Shown here in pieces: positions 24,394 to 34,022 of a stretch of DNA of 64,000 bases. The translations under genes and the position numbers were made by a program. The stretch's first letter is position 1. Each line of letters begins with the position of its first letter. The notes under the pieces were generated by a model that did not search any database, was not told where the DNA came from, and saw only the letters and a program-made list of their open reading frames with translations. The stretch is from Stenotrophomonas beteli (GTDB lineage: Bacteria; Pseudomonadota; Gammaproteobacteria; Xanthomonadales; Xanthomonadaceae), in the NCBI RefSeq assembly GCF_001431665.1, contig NZ_LLXV01000024.1, forward strand, positions 16,151 through 80,150, read 5' to 3'.

Positions 24394-26769
24394 TCAGAAT
24401 TCCTGCCAGTCGCCGTCGGCCAGTTCGGTGGCCATCGGGCGACCACCTGCCGTGCGGCGGGCGGGCGGGGCAGCCGGAGCCGGCGCCGGTGCAGCAGCAC
24501 GCGGGGCCGGGGCAGCGGCGCGCGGCGGGACAACCACCGTCTCGGCTTCGTCCACCACGAAGATCGACACGGCCTCGCTGAGGTGGCCGGCCTGTTCTTC
24601 CATCGCGCGCGCGGCAGCAGTGGCTTCTTCCACCAACGCGGCGTTCTGCTGGGTGGTTTCGTCCATCTGCACCACGGTCTGGTTGACCTGCTCGATGCCG
24701 GCGCTCTGTTCCTGCGAGGCGGCGGAGATCTCGGCCATGATGTCGGTCACGCGCTGCACCGAGGCGACAATCTCGCCCATGGTCGCGCCGGCCTTGTGCA
24801 CCAGCGCCGACCCGTCATTGACCTTGCCGACGGAGTCGTCGATCAGGCCCTTGATCTCCTTGGCGGCGGCGGCCGAGCGCTGGGCGAGGGTGCGCACTTC
24901 GCTGGCGACCACGGCAAAACCGCGGCCCTGTTCGCCGGCACGGGCCGCTTCCACTGCGGCGTTCAGCGCCAGGATGTTGGTCTGGAAGGCGATGCCGTCG
25001 ATGACGCTGATGATCTCGGCGATCTTCTTCGACGAAGCTTCGATGGCCGACATGGTGGTGACCACCTGGCCGACCACCTCGCCGCCCTGCGAGGCGACGC
25101 CATGCGCGCCGATGGCGAGCTGGTTGGCCTGGCGGGCGTGTTCGGCGTTCTGGCGCACGGTGGAGGTCAGTTCCTCCATCGAGGCGGCGGTTTCTTCCAG
25201 GTTGGCGGCCTGCTGCTCGGTGCGGCGCGACAGGTCGCTGTTGCCGGAGGCGATTTCACCAGCGGCGGAGCTGATCGCGCGGCTGGACTGCTTGATGCGG
25301 GTGACGATCTCGCTCAGCTGCGCGGCGGTGGCGTTGGCATCGTCGCGCATGCGGGCGAACACGCCCTGGTAATCGCCGTGCATGCGTACGGTCAGGTCAC
25401 CCTGCGACAGCGCGGCGAGCAGGCCGGAAATCTGTTCGATGCTGCCGGCGTTGGCGTCCAGCAGGCCGTTGATCTGCTGGGCCAGCTGCAGGAAGAAGCC
25501 TTCCTTGTCGCTGGCGTCGATGCGGCCAGACAGGTCGCCGGCGGCGGCCTGGGCGATCACGCGGGCGACTTCGGCCTCGACCTGCGCTTCCTGGGTGCGG
25601 TCACGCCATTCCACCACGTAGCCGACGGTGTCGCCGCCTTCGTTGCGGATGGTCGACACCACCTGGGCAAACTGGGCATCGCCATACTGCATCGGTCGAC
25701 GGGCCACGCCGTGCGCCTTCAGGTTGCCCAGCAGGGTCTGGTCCATCTCGCCACGGTGCTCGAGCACGGTGACCGGCTTGCCGATCAACGAGGCCTGGGC
25801 GTCGAAGTCGGGCAGGTCGCGGCGCACGTCATCCTGGTACTGGCTCAGGGTCTGCTGCAGGGCGCGGTTGGTGTAGACGATGGTGTTGCTGGTGTCGGTC
25901 AGGTACACGCCGGTGGAGCTGTAGTCCAGTGCGGTGCGGATGCGCAGGTTCTCGCGGGCGATGGCCTGGTCTGTCTCGATGCGTTCGCGCAGGTCGCGCT
26001 GCATGCGCTGCATGGACTGCATCAGTTCGCCCACTTCGTCCTGGCGGCTGACATCGATGTGGCCATCGAGCTTGCCGCCGGCCACGTCGTTGGCCACCGA
26101 TACGGCGCCACGCACGCTGCCGACCAGGGCACGGGCGAACAACCAGACCAGCACCAGGCCGAGCGCGGCGCCACCCAGCAGGGCGATCACGGTCAGCACG
26201 GCCGAGGCGGAATAGGTGGTGGCCGCTTCATCGCGCGAGGCGCGGGCGAGGCGGTTGTCTTCGGCGATCAGCGCTTCCAGCGCCGAGGCGGCCTTGCGGT
26301 GCTTGGTGCGGGTTTCGCCGACGAAGGTGTCGATGGCATCGTCCGGCAGGTCCAGTTCCAGCATCTCGGTGACGCTGTCATAGGAGGCCAGGGCGTCCTT
26401 CCATTCCTTGGCGAAGGTGTCGAACAGCTTCTTCTGCTGTGCGTTGTCGACCAGCTTGGGATAATCCTTGATCGACTTGTCCATGCTGGTGCGCAGGTCG
26501 CTGGCCTGCTTGCGCGCGTCGGACTTGACGTCATCGCTGGCGCGGATCAGCTGCTGGTAGGCGGCATTGCGGTACTCACCCAGCATGCCGCGCATCTCGC
26601 CGGCCATGCGGATGCTTTCCATGCGTGAACCGGCCAGTTCGGTGGTGACATTGTTGAGCGAATGCAGGCCACGATAGGCGACGATGCCCTGCAGCAGCAT
26701 CACCAGCAGGATGACGCCGAAGGTCAGCATCAGCTTCGGCATCAGTTTCAGGTTGTTGATCCACGGCAT
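24394..26769 (-). CDS. Methyl-accepting chemotaxis protein with 4-helix bundle, HAMP and PAS domains
   Basis: A 791-residue chemoreceptor. Membrane helices lie near residues 12-32 and 190-212, with a periplasmic four-helix-bundle sensor between them ([17 protein letters not shown]). A HAMP domain follows, then a cytoplasmic PAS domain near 275-390 ([30 protein letters not shown]), a second HAMP-like segment, and the MCP signalling domain with [21 protein letters not shown]. It ends in GDWQEF. The PAS segment suggests input from inside the cell (redox or small ligand) as well as periplasmic sensing. AGGAG precedes ATG 26769. Confidence 0.93.
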   Translation of the reverse strand: MPWINNLKLMPKLMLTFGVILLVMLLQGIVAYRGLHSLNNVTTELAGSRMESIRMAGEMRGMLGEYRNAAYQQLIRASDDVKSDARKQASDLRTSMDKSIKDYPKLVDNAQQKKLFDTFAKEWKDALASYDSVTEMLELDLPDDAIDTFVGETRTKHRKAASALEALIAEDNRLARASRDEAATTYSASAVLTVIALLGGAALGLVLVWLFARALVGSVRGAVSVANDVAGGKLDGHIDVSRQDEVGELMQSMQRMQRDLRERIETDQAIARENLRIRTALDYSSTGVYLTDTSNTIVYTNRALQQTLSQYQDDVRRDLPDFDAQASLIGKPVTVLEHRGEMDQTLLGNLKAHGVARRPMQYGDAQFAQVVSTIRNEGGDTVGYVVEWRDRTQEAQVEAEVARVIAQAAAGDLSGRIDASDKEGFFLQLAQQINGLLDANAGSIEQISGLLAALSQGDLTVRMHGDYQGVFARMRDDANATAAQLSEIVTRIKQSSRAISSAAGEIASGNSDLSRRTEQQAANLEETAASMEELTSTVRQNAEHARQANQLAIGAHGVASQGGEVVGQVVTTMSAIEASSKKIAEIISVIDGIAFQTNILALNAAVEAARAGEQGRGFAVVASEVRTLAQRSAAAAKEIKGLIDDSVGKVNDGSALVHKAGATMGEIVASVQRVTDIMAEISAASQEQSAGIEQVNQTVVQMDETTQQNAALVEEATAAARAMEEQAGHLSEAVSIFVVDEAETVVVPPRAAAPAPRAAAPAPAPAAPPARRTAGGRPMATELADGDWQEF

Positions 26770-26825
26770 GGGCGTTGCGATCTCCTAAGGCAGACGCGTC
26801 CGGGCATCGGGCCCGGTTGCAGCAG

Positions 26826-26854
26826 AAACCACGCCGGTACAAGGTCCGGCGTGG
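26826..26854 (-). terminator. Stem-loop between the small exported protein gene and the receptor gene
   Basis: CCACGCCGG 26829-26837 pairs with CCGGCGTGG 26846-26854; minus-strand TTTCTGCT follows. It is a weak terminator, so part of the transcription from the upstream sigma-28 site may continue into the receptor gene. Confidence 0.6.
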
Positions 26855-26870
26855 CTCGACGGACAGCGGA

Positions 26871-27254
26871 TTACTTGATGTTGGCCAGCTTCAGGCCCGA
26901 CGGCGAGCTGACTTCGATTTCCGCGCGCGATGCGTCGCGCTGGATCTTGCCGATCACGCAGACGGTCTTGCCTTCCAGGGTTTCCAGCGGGAAGGAGAAC
27001 TTGCCGCGGTTCTCGCCGGCGATGCGGGCCGAGAAGGTGTGACGCGGGAAGGCGCCGCCCATGTACAGGAAGGTCGGCTGGCCTTCGGAGCCTTCTGCGT
27101 AACGGGCCTTTTCAACCTTGCCGCAGACCATGCCGTCCTTGCCGACCGAACGCGGTGCCAGTTCCGGCGGAATCATGTCGGCCGACTGCGCGAAAGCGGA
27201 GGCGGCGGTGGTGGCCAGGACAGCGGCCGAGACGAACGCAAGCAGGGACTTCAT
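26871..27254 (-). CDS. Small exported protein of unknown function, OB-fold-like
   Basis: A 127-residue protein with a clear Sec signal peptide (MKSLLAFVSAAVLATTAASAFA, cleavage after AFA, residue 22). The mature part has beta-rich segments with VCGKVEKARYAE, FLYMGGAFPRHTFSARI and GKTVCVIGKIQ, and two cysteines (VCGK and TVCV) that could form a disulfide. The pattern resembles small periplasmic OB-fold proteins, but I do not recognise a named family. It lies under a sigma-28 type site and upstream of a receptor gene, so a link with motility or ligand binding is possible, not shown. Confidence 0.75.
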   Translation of the reverse strand: MKSLLAFVSAAVLATTAASAFAQSADMIPPELAPRSVGKDGMVCGKVEKARYAEGSEGQPTFLYMGGAFPRHTFSARIAGENRGKFSFPLETLEGKTVCVIGKIQRDASRAEIEVSSPSGLKLANIK

Positions 27255-27326
27255 CGAGGGGTATCTCCGGGGATGGTAACGGTCGGGCCGGTCCTGCGCG
27301 TTCCTGCGCGGCCGGCTTCTGTCCCC

Positions 27327-27353
27327 CTATCGGCACGGCCGCGGGGAACTGAA
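27327..27353 (-). promoter_or_regulatory. Sigma-28 promoter of the small exported protein gene (and perhaps receptor)
   Basis: Minus-strand TTCA, 15 bases, GCCGATAG. The -35 box is one base off TCAA/TAAA-type sites elsewhere in the window. It lies 73 bases before the start at 27254. Confidence 0.7.
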
Positions 27354-27390
27354 GGGTTTTGTGACCAGAACGTGAAGCAGGTCCGCCTGC

Positions 27391-27882
27391 TCAGGCGGCG
27401 ACGTCTTCCACGGCGCTGGGCTGGCCCATGTCGGCGCTGTCGAGCAGGGTCTCGATGTCCAGCAGGATGAGCATGCGGTCGTCATGGGTGCCGATGCCGG
27501 AAATGAAGCGGGTATCGACCGCGGCGCCAAACTCCGGCGTCGGGCGGATCTGCTCGGCCGACAGCGGGATCACGTCGGACACGCTGTCCACGACGATGCC
27601 GACCACGCGGTCTTCCACGTTCAGCACGATCATCACGGTGAAGGCGTCGTAGCGGGCGTTGTCCAGGCGCAGCTTCAGGCGCAGGTCGATGACCGGGACG
27701 ATGGTGCCGCGCAGGTTGATCACGCCCTTGATGTAGTCCGGCGCATCCGGCACGCGCGTCACTGCATCGTAGCCGCGGATTTCCTGCACCTTGAGGATAT
27801 CCACGCCGTAGTGCTCGGCACCGAGGGTGAAGCTGAGGAATTCGCCACCGGCGCTGGCGGTGGAGCGGGTCTTGTCGTTCAT
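27391..27882 (-). CDS. cheW: CheW, chemotaxis coupling protein
   Basis: Scaffold that links receptors to CheA in the array; 163 residues. The CheW fold covers nearly the whole protein: EFLSFTLGAEHYGVDILKVQEI, then PDYIKGVINLRGTIVPVIDL, DRVVGIVVDSVSDV and DRMLILLDIETLL. It is a single-gene unit with its own sigma-28 site (27925-27951), between receptor genes and ycgR. Confidence 0.96.
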   Translation of the reverse strand: MNDKTRSTASAGGEFLSFTLGAEHYGVDILKVQEIRGYDAVTRVPDAPDYIKGVINLRGTIVPVIDLRLKLRLDNARYDAFTVMIVLNVEDRVVGIVVDSVSDVIPLSAEQIRPTPEFGAAVDTRFISGIGTHDDRMLILLDIETLLDSADMGQPSAVEDVAA

Positions 27883-27924
27883 CGAGGGGTCCTGGTTCTG
27901 CCGGAAGTCCCGGTGTCAGGCTCG

Positions 27925-27951
27925 ATATCGGCCCCGCGTGGGGGGACTTTA
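27925..27951 (-). promoter_or_regulatory. Sigma-28 promoter of cheW
   Basis: Minus-strand TAAA, 15 bases, GCCGATAT; an almost perfect FliA site, 43 bases before the cheW start. Confidence 0.88.
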
Positions 27952-27973
27952 GGCGCCGGGCGGTACCGTGGAT

Positions 27974-28052
27974 GGGATCAGATCCCTTTTCAGGGAAAAG
28001 GGATCTGACCCCGGCATGCGTTCCAGGGTTGCCGGCCGGCGGCCGGCACTAC
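27974..28052. repeat. GGGGTCAGATCC-type palindrome plus a SMAG hairpin
   Basis: 27974-28012 is a palindrome (GGGATCAGATCCC...GGGATCTGACCCC). 28031-28052 is a SMAG unit in minus orientation ending CACTAC. Both lie in the ycgR-cheW gap and follow the ycgR stop, so they could end its transcript. Confidence 0.8.
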
Positions 28053-28065
28053 CGGTCGGACGGCC

Positions 28066-28839
28066 TCAGAGCTCGCCGTTGCGGCGTGCCTTGCGCTGGC
28101 GGTCGATGCGGAAGATGTAGCGCTGGATGGCACTGTCGCCACCGCGCGGCAGGCTGTCGAAGCGCATGCCCACGCGCTTGACCTCGATGCCATTGGGCTG
28201 GCGCTGTGGCAGCAGGTTGCAGACCACCAGCTCGATGTCCAGATCCGGCCCATCCGGTAGCGAAAGCCGTGCCGGGTAACGCTTCTGCAGGCCGAACACC
28301 GCGCAGTCATTCGGCACGACCACCGCCAGGCCGCCGCCACTGATGTCCACCACGCGCATCGACAGGGCTTCGGCGCGGGCCGCACCGGGCGGCAACAGCA
28401 GCTGCGGGGAGTCGGTCACCGGGGTCTCCAGCCGGTACAGCTCGCGGCGTTGAAGGTGCACCAGTTCGTCCGGCAGCGGGGCACGGAAGGCGACGTGCCC
28501 GTCGTTGTCCACGCGCTGCAGCTGGTGCAGGCGGAAGCGGACCAGCACGCGTTCGAGCTGGGCGAAACACAGCAGGTGGTCGGACTGTTCGGCCGCACGG
28601 TTGGACGCTTCCTGCGGGCTGCCATCGAGCAGCAGGACGTCCTCGTCCTCGTCCAGGTCGAGCAGTGCGGTAGGGAACGAGCGGTCTCGGCCGTCAATAT
28701 GCGCGTTGATCAACGAACGCTGGTCGATCAGCGAGCGCAGCAGCTGGCGCAGCTGACGGGGATTGCGAACCAGGAATCGTTCGTCGGCGGCGTCGGCCGC
28801 ATGGACTTCATGCACTGCAGTGTCGTTGCCGTCGGACAT
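28066..28839 (-). CDS. ycgR: YcgR, c-di-GMP-binding flagellar brake protein
   Basis: PilZ protein that slows flagellar rotation when c-di-GMP is high, by binding switch or stator proteins. The 257-residue protein has an N-terminal YcgR_N domain (residues about 15-115). The C-terminal PilZ domain contains the RxxxR motif ([11 protein letters not shown]) and [10 protein letters not shown], both needed for c-di-GMP. The ending [14 protein letters not shown] is typical. I take ATG 28839 (MSDGND); a TTG at 28854 is also in frame and neither has a strong ribosome site. Confidence 0.92.
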   Translation of the reverse strand: MSDGNDTAVHEVHAADAADERFLVRNPRQLRQLLRSLIDQRSLINAHIDGRDRSFPTALLDLDEDEDVLLLDGSPQEASNRAAEQSDHLLCFAQLERVLVRFRLHQLQRVDNDGHVAFRAPLPDELVHLQRRELYRLETPVTDSPQLLLPPGAARAEALSMRVVDISGGGLAVVVPNDCAVFGLQKRYPARLSLPDGPDLDIELVVCNLLPQRQPNGIEVKRVGMRFDSLPRGGDSAIQRYIFRIDRQRKARRNGEL

Positions 28840-28894
28840 GGAATCTAGGTTCAAGGGCGGGCGCCAGCACGCGTTGGCGCGAGGCTCGATGGGG

Positions 28895-28921
28895 ATATCG
28901 GCCTCTGCACCGGATTATGAA
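28895..28921 (-). promoter_or_regulatory. Sigma-28 promoter of ycgR
   Basis: Minus-strand TTCA, 15 bases, GCCGATAT, 56 bases before the ycgR start. It places the flagellar brake in the late flagellar class. Confidence 0.75.
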
Positions 28922-28950
28922 GTGGGATTTGCATCACTTTCCATGCGTAA

Positions 28951-28990
28951 GGGGTCAGATCCCTTTCCCGCAGGAAAGGGATCTGACCCC
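28951..28990. repeat. GGGGTCAGATCC palindrome after a receptor gene
   Basis: 40-base perfect-type palindrome GGGGTCAGATCCCTTTCC...GGAAAGGGATCTGACCCC. It begins nine bases after the stop of the receptor at 29000 and may double as its terminator. Confidence 0.85.
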
Positions 28991-28999
28991 GCGGTTCTG

Positions 29000-31249
29000 T
29001 CAGAACTCCTGCCAGTCGCCTTCCGCGGCCAGCGCCGGCTGGGCCGTTGCCGTGCGCAGCGCACGTGCCGGGGCCGGCCTTGCGGCTGGTGCGGCGGCTG
29101 CCACCTGTCGCGGTACCGGTGCGGCCAGCGGGCGTGACGGGATGGCCGCCGTGCCCTGCGATGCAAGCCGGAAGCGCGCCACGGCCTCACCCAGTTGCAC
29201 GGCCTGGTCTTCCATCGCGCGCGCGGCGGCGGTGGCTTCCTCGACTAGCGCAGCGTTCTGCTGGGTGGTTTCGTCCATCTGCACCACGGTCTGGTTGACC
29301 TGCTCGATGCCGGCGCTCTGTTCCTGCGAGGCGGCGGAGATCTCGGCCATGATGTCGGTCACCCGCTGCACGGAGGCAACGATCTCGCCCATGGTGCTGC
29401 CGGCCTGGTGGACCAGGCTGGAGCCCTCGGCGACCTTGCCGACCGAATCGTCGATCAGGCCCTTGATCTCCTTGGCGGCGGCGGCCGAGCGCTGGGCGAG
29501 GGTGCGCACTTCGCTGGCGACCACGGCAAAGCCGCGGCCCTGTTCACCGGCACGGGCCGCTTCCACCGCGGCGTTCAGCGCCAGGATGTTGGTCTGGAAG
29601 GCGATGCCGTCGATGACGCTGATGATCTCGGCGATCTTCTTCGACGAGGCTTCAATGGCCGACATGGTGGTGACCACCTGGCCAACCACCTCGCCGCCCT
29701 GCGAGGCGACGCCATGCGCGCCGATGGCGAGCTGGTTGGCCTGGCGGGCGTGTTCGGCGTTCTGGCGCACGGTGGAGGTCAGTTCCTCCATCGAGGCAGC
29801 GGTTTCTTCCAGGTTGGCGGCCTGCTGCTCGGTACGGCGCGACAGGTCGCTGTTGCCGGAGGCGATCTCGCCGGCTGCCAGGGTGATGCTGGAGGCGCTG
29901 GCCTGGATCTGGCCGACGATCTGGGTCAGCTGCGCGACGGTGGTGTTGGCGTCATCGCGCATGCGGGCGAACACGCCGTTGAACTGGCCTTCCATGCGCG
30001 CGGTCAGGTCGCCGGCGGCGATCGACTGCAGCAGCTGCGAGAGCTGGCCGAGGTTGCCGTCAGCCACCTGCATCATGGTATTGAGGTGCTCGATCATCAG
30101 CTTGAAGTCGTGCTGGAAGCGCTCGGCATCACCGCGCTGGCTGAAGTCACCTGCGGCCGCGGCGGCGGCCAGCTGCTGGATCTGGGTGTTGATCGCCAGC
30201 AGGCTGGCCTTGGCTGCATCCATCGATTCATGCAGGATCGCGCGGCTGCCCGGCAGGCGGCGCGCGTCCGGGGCGAGGTTGCCGGCGGCGTACTGGTTGA
30301 GCACCTCGATGGCATCGACGATGGCGTCGAGGTGCTCGAAGATCACGGTGTTGATGCCGTTGGCCAGCTGGCCGTACACGCCGGGGAAGTCTTCCGGAAT
30401 GCGATGGCTGATGTCCGGGCCGGCATGCATCTGTGCCATCAGCTGGGTCTGCTCGCTGAAGCGGCGCAGCATCGCGGTCATCTCGGCGGTGGCGGCCAGC
30501 ATCTTGCCGGCTTCGTCCTTGCTGGTGGCCTGGGTGTTGACGCTGAGGTCGCCACGGGCGACGGCCTGGATCGCGTGCACGGCCTTTCCGAGCGGACCGG
30601 TGACGGCGCGGGAGATGACCACGGCCAGCGCGGCAGCCACCAGCGACAGCAGTACGACGCAGCCGATGATGGCGATCATGCTGTTGCGATGGGTGGCGTT
30701 GGCGTCGGCGATCTTGCCGTCCATCTGCCCGGCGATGTGGGTGCCCAGTGCCTTCATTGCTGCGAACAGGTCGCGACGCGCCGGACGTGACTGCTCATCG
30801 GAGATCAGCTGGGCATGCGCGCCATCGCCGGCGGCAACCGCTTCGCGCATCGCCTTGTTGGCGGCGAAGTAGCGATCGAGCTGCACGCTGGCGGCGCGAT
30901 ACAGCTCACGCTCCTTGTCCAGCGCCGGCAGCGCCGTGTACGCCGCCAGTTCGTCATGCACGGCCTTTGCGGTGTCGTCCATGCGCTTGTTGTAGTCGGC
31001 GACCTTTTCCGGCTGGTCGAGCATGCTCAGCTGGGCCAGTTCGTAGGTGCGGAACTCACCGAGCTGGGAGCGCGCTTCGCCCAGGTGCTGGACCGAGGGG
31101 ATATCGTTGCCGGCCATCTCGCGCAGCTGCGCGTTGGCTTCGCTCAGGCGCAGCAGGGCGAACGCGCCGAGCACCAGGGTCATCAGGGTGGTGAGGGTGA
31201 ACCCCACGGCCAGCTTGCGGGCGATGGGCAGATCTTGGAACCACTTCAT
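29000..31249 (-). CDS. Methyl-accepting chemotaxis protein with 4-helix-bundle sensor
   Basis: A 749-residue chemoreceptor. Membrane helices lie near residues 12-32 and 190-212 with a Tar-like four-helix bundle between ([21 protein letters not shown] landmarks). HAMP segments follow ([20 protein letters not shown] and further repeats) and the MCP signalling domain with [21 protein letters not shown]. The C-terminus is EGDWQEF, a CheR tether. Its 3-prime half is nearly identical in DNA to the other two receptor genes. A sigma-28 site lies at 31359-31385. Confidence 0.93.
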   Translation of the reverse strand: MKWFQDLPIARKLAVGFTLTTLMTLVLGAFALLRLSEANAQLREMAGNDIPSVQHLGEARSQLGEFRTYELAQLSMLDQPEKVADYNKRMDDTAKAVHDELAAYTALPALDKERELYRAASVQLDRYFAANKAMREAVAAGDGAHAQLISDEQSRPARRDLFAAMKALGTHIAGQMDGKIADANATHRNSMIAIIGCVVLLSLVAAALAVVISRAVTGPLGKAVHAIQAVARGDLSVNTQATSKDEAGKMLAATAEMTAMLRRFSEQTQLMAQMHAGPDISHRIPEDFPGVYGQLANGINTVIFEHLDAIVDAIEVLNQYAAGNLAPDARRLPGSRAILHESMDAAKASLLAINTQIQQLAAAAAAGDFSQRGDAERFQHDFKLMIEHLNTMMQVADGNLGQLSQLLQSIAAGDLTARMEGQFNGVFARMRDDANTTVAQLTQIVGQIQASASSITLAAGEIASGNSDLSRRTEQQAANLEETAASMEELTSTVRQNAEHARQANQLAIGAHGVASQGGEVVGQVVTTMSAIEASSKKIAEIISVIDGIAFQTNILALNAAVEAARAGEQGRGFAVVASEVRTLAQRSAAAAKEIKGLIDDSVGKVAEGSSLVHQAGSTMGEIVASVQRVTDIMAEISAASQEQSAGIEQVNQTVVQMDETTQQNAALVEEATAAARAMEDQAVQLGEAVARFRLASQGTAAIPSRPLAAPVPRQVAAAAPAARPAPARALRTATAQPALAAEGDWQEF

Positions 31250-31358
31250 GCAGGGTGCTCCAGGTGGGCAGAGTGCCGGCGTCTGTGCGCCGGTTTGGGG
31301 GTGGTTGCAGAGCGAACGGTGGTGCCCGGTGGGGTTCGGTGACGGCCGTCAAAGCGAA

Positions 31359-31385
31359 ATAGCGGCGCGGTCCGGATGGACTTTA
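31359..31385 (-). promoter_or_regulatory. Sigma-28 promoter of the third receptor gene
   Basis: Minus-strand TAAA, 15 bases, GCCGCTAT; one base off the -10 consensus. The leader would be about 100 bases. Confidence 0.72.
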
Positions 31386-31509
31386 TGGACGCAGATCACA
31401 TTCGGTTGCGTAGGGATGACGGCGCGAAAGTGCTGGCCTGGCGGGGCTTGCGCTCGGATGACGTGGTTGCGCGCGAAACCATCGCCCCGACGGAGTTCAC
31501 AGAAGGGAT

Positions 31510-31546
31510 GGGGCCAGATCCCTTTCCCTGAAAGGGATCTGGCCCC
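31510..31546. repeat. GGGGCCAGATCC-type palindrome
   Basis: 37-base palindrome GGGGCCAGATCCCTTTCC...GGATCTGGCCCC, a C/T variant of the GGGGTCAGATCC family. The 370-base gap 31250-31619 holds the receptor promoter, this repeat and the cheA terminator, and no gene. Confidence 0.8.
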
Positions 31547-31563
31547 GGCTGGAATGGAGCACA

Positions 31564-31596
31564 CAAACAAAAACCGCCGCCCCGAAGGGCGGCGGT
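31564..31596 (-). terminator. Rho-independent terminator of the STAS-cheY-cheA operon
   Basis: ACCGCCGCCC 31573-31582 pairs with GGGCGGCGGT 31587-31596; on the minus strand TTTTTGTTTGTG follows. It lies 23 bases after the cheA stop. Confidence 0.92.
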
Positions 31597-31619
31597 CCGG
31601 TACACGCATGCAGCGTGGA

Positions 31620-33611
31620 TCAGGCGGCCTGCGGCATCCGCAGCGAGCGCACCAGGCCGCCGATGTCGACGATCAGGGCGACGCGGCCATCGCCGAGGAT
31701 GGTGGCCCCCGAGACTCCGCCGATGCGGCGGTAGTTGTTCTCGATGTTCTTCACCACCACCTGCTGCTGGCCCACCAGTTCATCCACTTCCAGCGCGATT
31801 TTCTGGCCATCGCCTTCGACAACCACCACCAGCGATTCGCTGCCGGGTGCACGGTTGCCGTAGCCGTAGTACTCGCTCAGCGACAGGATCGGCAGGTACT
31901 CGCCACGGACCCGCAGTACGCGGCCTTCGCCGGCCATGCTGCGGATGTCCTCGGCTTGCGGCTGCAACGCCTCAAGCACATAGGCCAGTGGCAGGATCAG
32001 GGTCTCACCGGCCACGGCCACGGTCATGCCATCGAGGATGGCCAGGGTCAGTGGCAGGCGGATCAGCGTGCGGGTACCGGCGCCGAGGCTGCTTTCGATC
32101 TGCACCTCGCCGCCCAGCGCCTGGATGTTGCGACGGACCACGTCCATGCCGACGCCGCGCCCGGACAGGTCGGTGACCGCATCGGCGGTGGAGAAGCCCG
32201 GCTGGAAGATCAGGTCCCAGACCTGCGAATCGGTCGGGTTGTCCGGTACCGCCAGGCCGCGTTCATGCGCCTTGGCCAGGATCTTGCTGCGATCCAAGCC
32301 GCGACCGTCATCGCTGACTTCGATCACGATGTGTCCGCCCTGGTGCGAAGCGGCCAGGGTGATGGTGCCGGTTTCGTCCTTGCCCGCGCCGCGGCGCACA
32401 TCCGGCATTTCCAGGCCGTGATCGATCGAATTGCGCACCAGGTGCACCAGCGGATCGGCAATCTTCTCGATCAGGCCCTTGTCCAGCTCGGTGCCTTCAC
32501 CGACGGTGCGCAGGCGCACCTGCTTGCCAAGGCGGCTGGACAGGTCGCGGACCAGGCGCGGGAAGCGGCGGAACACCGCATCGACCGGCAGCATGCGCAC
32601 GCCGATCACCGCTTCCTGCAGGTCGCGGGTGTTGCGCTCGAGCTGGTCCAGGCCGGCGAACAGGCTCTCGGCGTGGACCGGATCCAGTGCATGCGAGACC
32701 TGCTTGAGCATGGCCTGGGTGATGACCAGTTCGCCGACCAGGTTGATCAGCGCATCGACCTTGTCGACGCTGACACGGATCGAGGTTTCGGCTTCCTGGC
32801 CGGCAGCGCCGCTGGCGGCGGGCGTTGCAGGCGTTGCCGGTGCGGCGGCAGCGGGTGTGGAAGGGGCTGCTGCAACGGGGGCCTGGGTCGCAAGGCTCGG
32901 CGGTGCGGCCGGACGGATGTCCAGCTCGCAGTCGTCCAAGACCCAGGCAAAGGTGTCTTCGATCTTGCTGCGCGGCACCTTGCCGACCAGGCCCAGGTCC
33001 CAGGCCAGGTGGGCCTCGAGTGGGTCGAGCTGGGCAAAGCCCGGCAGGCGTTCCAGGCGCGCGGCCACCTGCAGCGAACCGAGGTGTTCCAGTTCGCGGA
33101 TGATGCGCAGCGGGTCGTTGCCGCTCATGAACAGCGACGGTGCCGGGGTGAAGCCGATCTGCCAGGCTTCCGGTGTGTCGTCGGCCTTGGCCGCTGCCGG
33201 CGCGGGCGCGCTTGCCGCCGCCTGCCCGGAGAGGACCGCTTCCAGGCGCGCCTTGACCGCAGCCACTGCGGCAGGGTCGGCGGCCTGGCCGTGTTCGGCT
33301 TCGCGCAGCAGTGCGCGCAGTACGTCCACGGAGGACAGCATGGCGTCGACGGCGTGGCCTTCCAGCGCACGCTTGCCGGCACGCAGCTCATCGAGCAGCG
33401 TTTCCAGCACGTGGGTCAGTGCAGCGATCGCGTCGAAGCCGAAGGTGCCGGCGCCGCCCTTGATCGAGTGGGCGGCGCGGAACACCGAGTTGATGATCTC
33501 CGCGTCCTGCTGCCCCGATTCCAGGGCCAGCAGGCCAGCCTCCATCGCGTCGAGGCCTTCGCGGCTCTCCTCGAAGAAGGTGGCGTGGAAGCGTTGCAGG
33601 TCCATGCTCAT
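31620..33611 (-). CDS. cheA: CheA histidine kinase, first copy
   Basis: Central chemotaxis kinase, 663 residues. P1 HPt domain with His48 in FRAAHSIKGGAGTFG; a second folded region near 150-225 (DDTPEAWQIGFTPAPSLFMS...) looks like a P2-type response-regulator docking domain. Then come a Pro/Ala linker, P3 dimerisation (VDALINLVGELVITQAML), the P4 ATPase (LVRNSIDHGLEMP, DDGRGLD, GRGVGMDVVR) and the P5 CheW-like domain to the end. It is the last gene of STAS-cheY-cheA, 45 bases after cheY. It differs from the second CheA (38370-40202) in having a real P2-like domain. Confidence 0.95.
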   Translation of the reverse strand: MSMDLQRFHATFFEESREGLDAMEAGLLALESGQQDAEIINSVFRAAHSIKGGAGTFGFDAIAALTHVLETLLDELRAGKRALEGHAVDAMLSSVDVLRALLREAEHGQAADPAAVAAVKARLEAVLSGQAAASAPAPAAAKADDTPEAWQIGFTPAPSLFMSGNDPLRIIRELEHLGSLQVAARLERLPGFAQLDPLEAHLAWDLGLVGKVPRSKIEDTFAWVLDDCELDIRPAAPPSLATQAPVAAAPSTPAAAAPATPATPAASGAAGQEAETSIRVSVDKVDALINLVGELVITQAMLKQVSHALDPVHAESLFAGLDQLERNTRDLQEAVIGVRMLPVDAVFRRFPRLVRDLSSRLGKQVRLRTVGEGTELDKGLIEKIADPLVHLVRNSIDHGLEMPDVRRGAGKDETGTITLAASHQGGHIVIEVSDDGRGLDRSKILAKAHERGLAVPDNPTDSQVWDLIFQPGFSTADAVTDLSGRGVGMDVVRRNIQALGGEVQIESSLGAGTRTLIRLPLTLAILDGMTVAVAGETLILPLAYVLEALQPQAEDIRSMAGEGRVLRVRGEYLPILSLSEYYGYGNRAPGSESLVVVVEGDGQKIALEVDELVGQQQVVVKNIENNYRRIGGVSGATILGDGRVALIVDIGGLVRSLRMPQAA

Positions 33612-33656
33612 GGCAGTGGTGGTCCGGAAGCGAAGAGGGGGAGCGGCGGTGGGCGA

Positions 33657-34022
33657 TCAGCCCAGCACTTTCTGCACGGTGGCGACCAGCTGTTCGGGAT
33701 TGAACGGCTTGACCAGCCAGCCGGTAGCGCCGGCGGCCTTGCCTTCGGACTTCTTGTCGGCGGCCGATTCGGTGGTCAGCATCAGCAGCGGGGTGAACTT
33801 GTAGTCCGGCAGCTGGCGCAGTTCGCGGATCAGCGCGATGCCGTCCATGTTGGGCATGTTGACGTCGGTGACCACCGCGTTGAAGCGTTGGCCCTTGGCG
33901 CGACCGAGCGCGACTGCGCCGTCTTCGGCTTCTTCGACGGCAAAACCGGCCGAGGTGAGGGCGAAGGAAACCATCTGGCGCATCGACGCCGAATCGTCCA
34001 CCACCAAGATACGTGCGCTCAT
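33657..34022 (-). CDS. cheY: CheY-type response regulator
   Basis: Stand-alone receiver of 121 residues: ILVVDDSASMRQM holds the acidic pair, the phospho-Asp lies in AVVTDVNMPNMDG, then LTTES (Thr) and the Lys in WLVKPFNPEQL. Its ATG overlaps the STAS stop (ATGA). The partner kinase is presumably the CheA immediately downstream. TDVNMPNMDG and the GWLVKPF region resemble the CheY of STAS-containing che clusters rather than the flagellar-motor CheY at 40810. Confidence 0.93.
   Translation of the reverse strand: MSARILVVDDSASMRQMVSFALTSAGFAVEEAEDGAVALGRAKGQRFNAVVTDVNMPNMDGIALIRELRQLPDYKFTPLLMLTTESAADKKSEGKAAGATGWLVKPFNPEQLVATVQKVLG

Noticed and set aside
23866..26628. 920-codon open frame on the plus strand over the repeats and the PAS receptor
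   Set aside because: It reads through the tandem palindromes and then antisense through a certain receptor gene; the composition is the usual shadow of GC-rich coding DNA.
28917..30872. 651-codon plus-strand frame opposite the third receptor
   Set aside because: The same translated stretch appears opposite the other two receptors because their DNA is nearly identical; it is a shadow, not a gene family.
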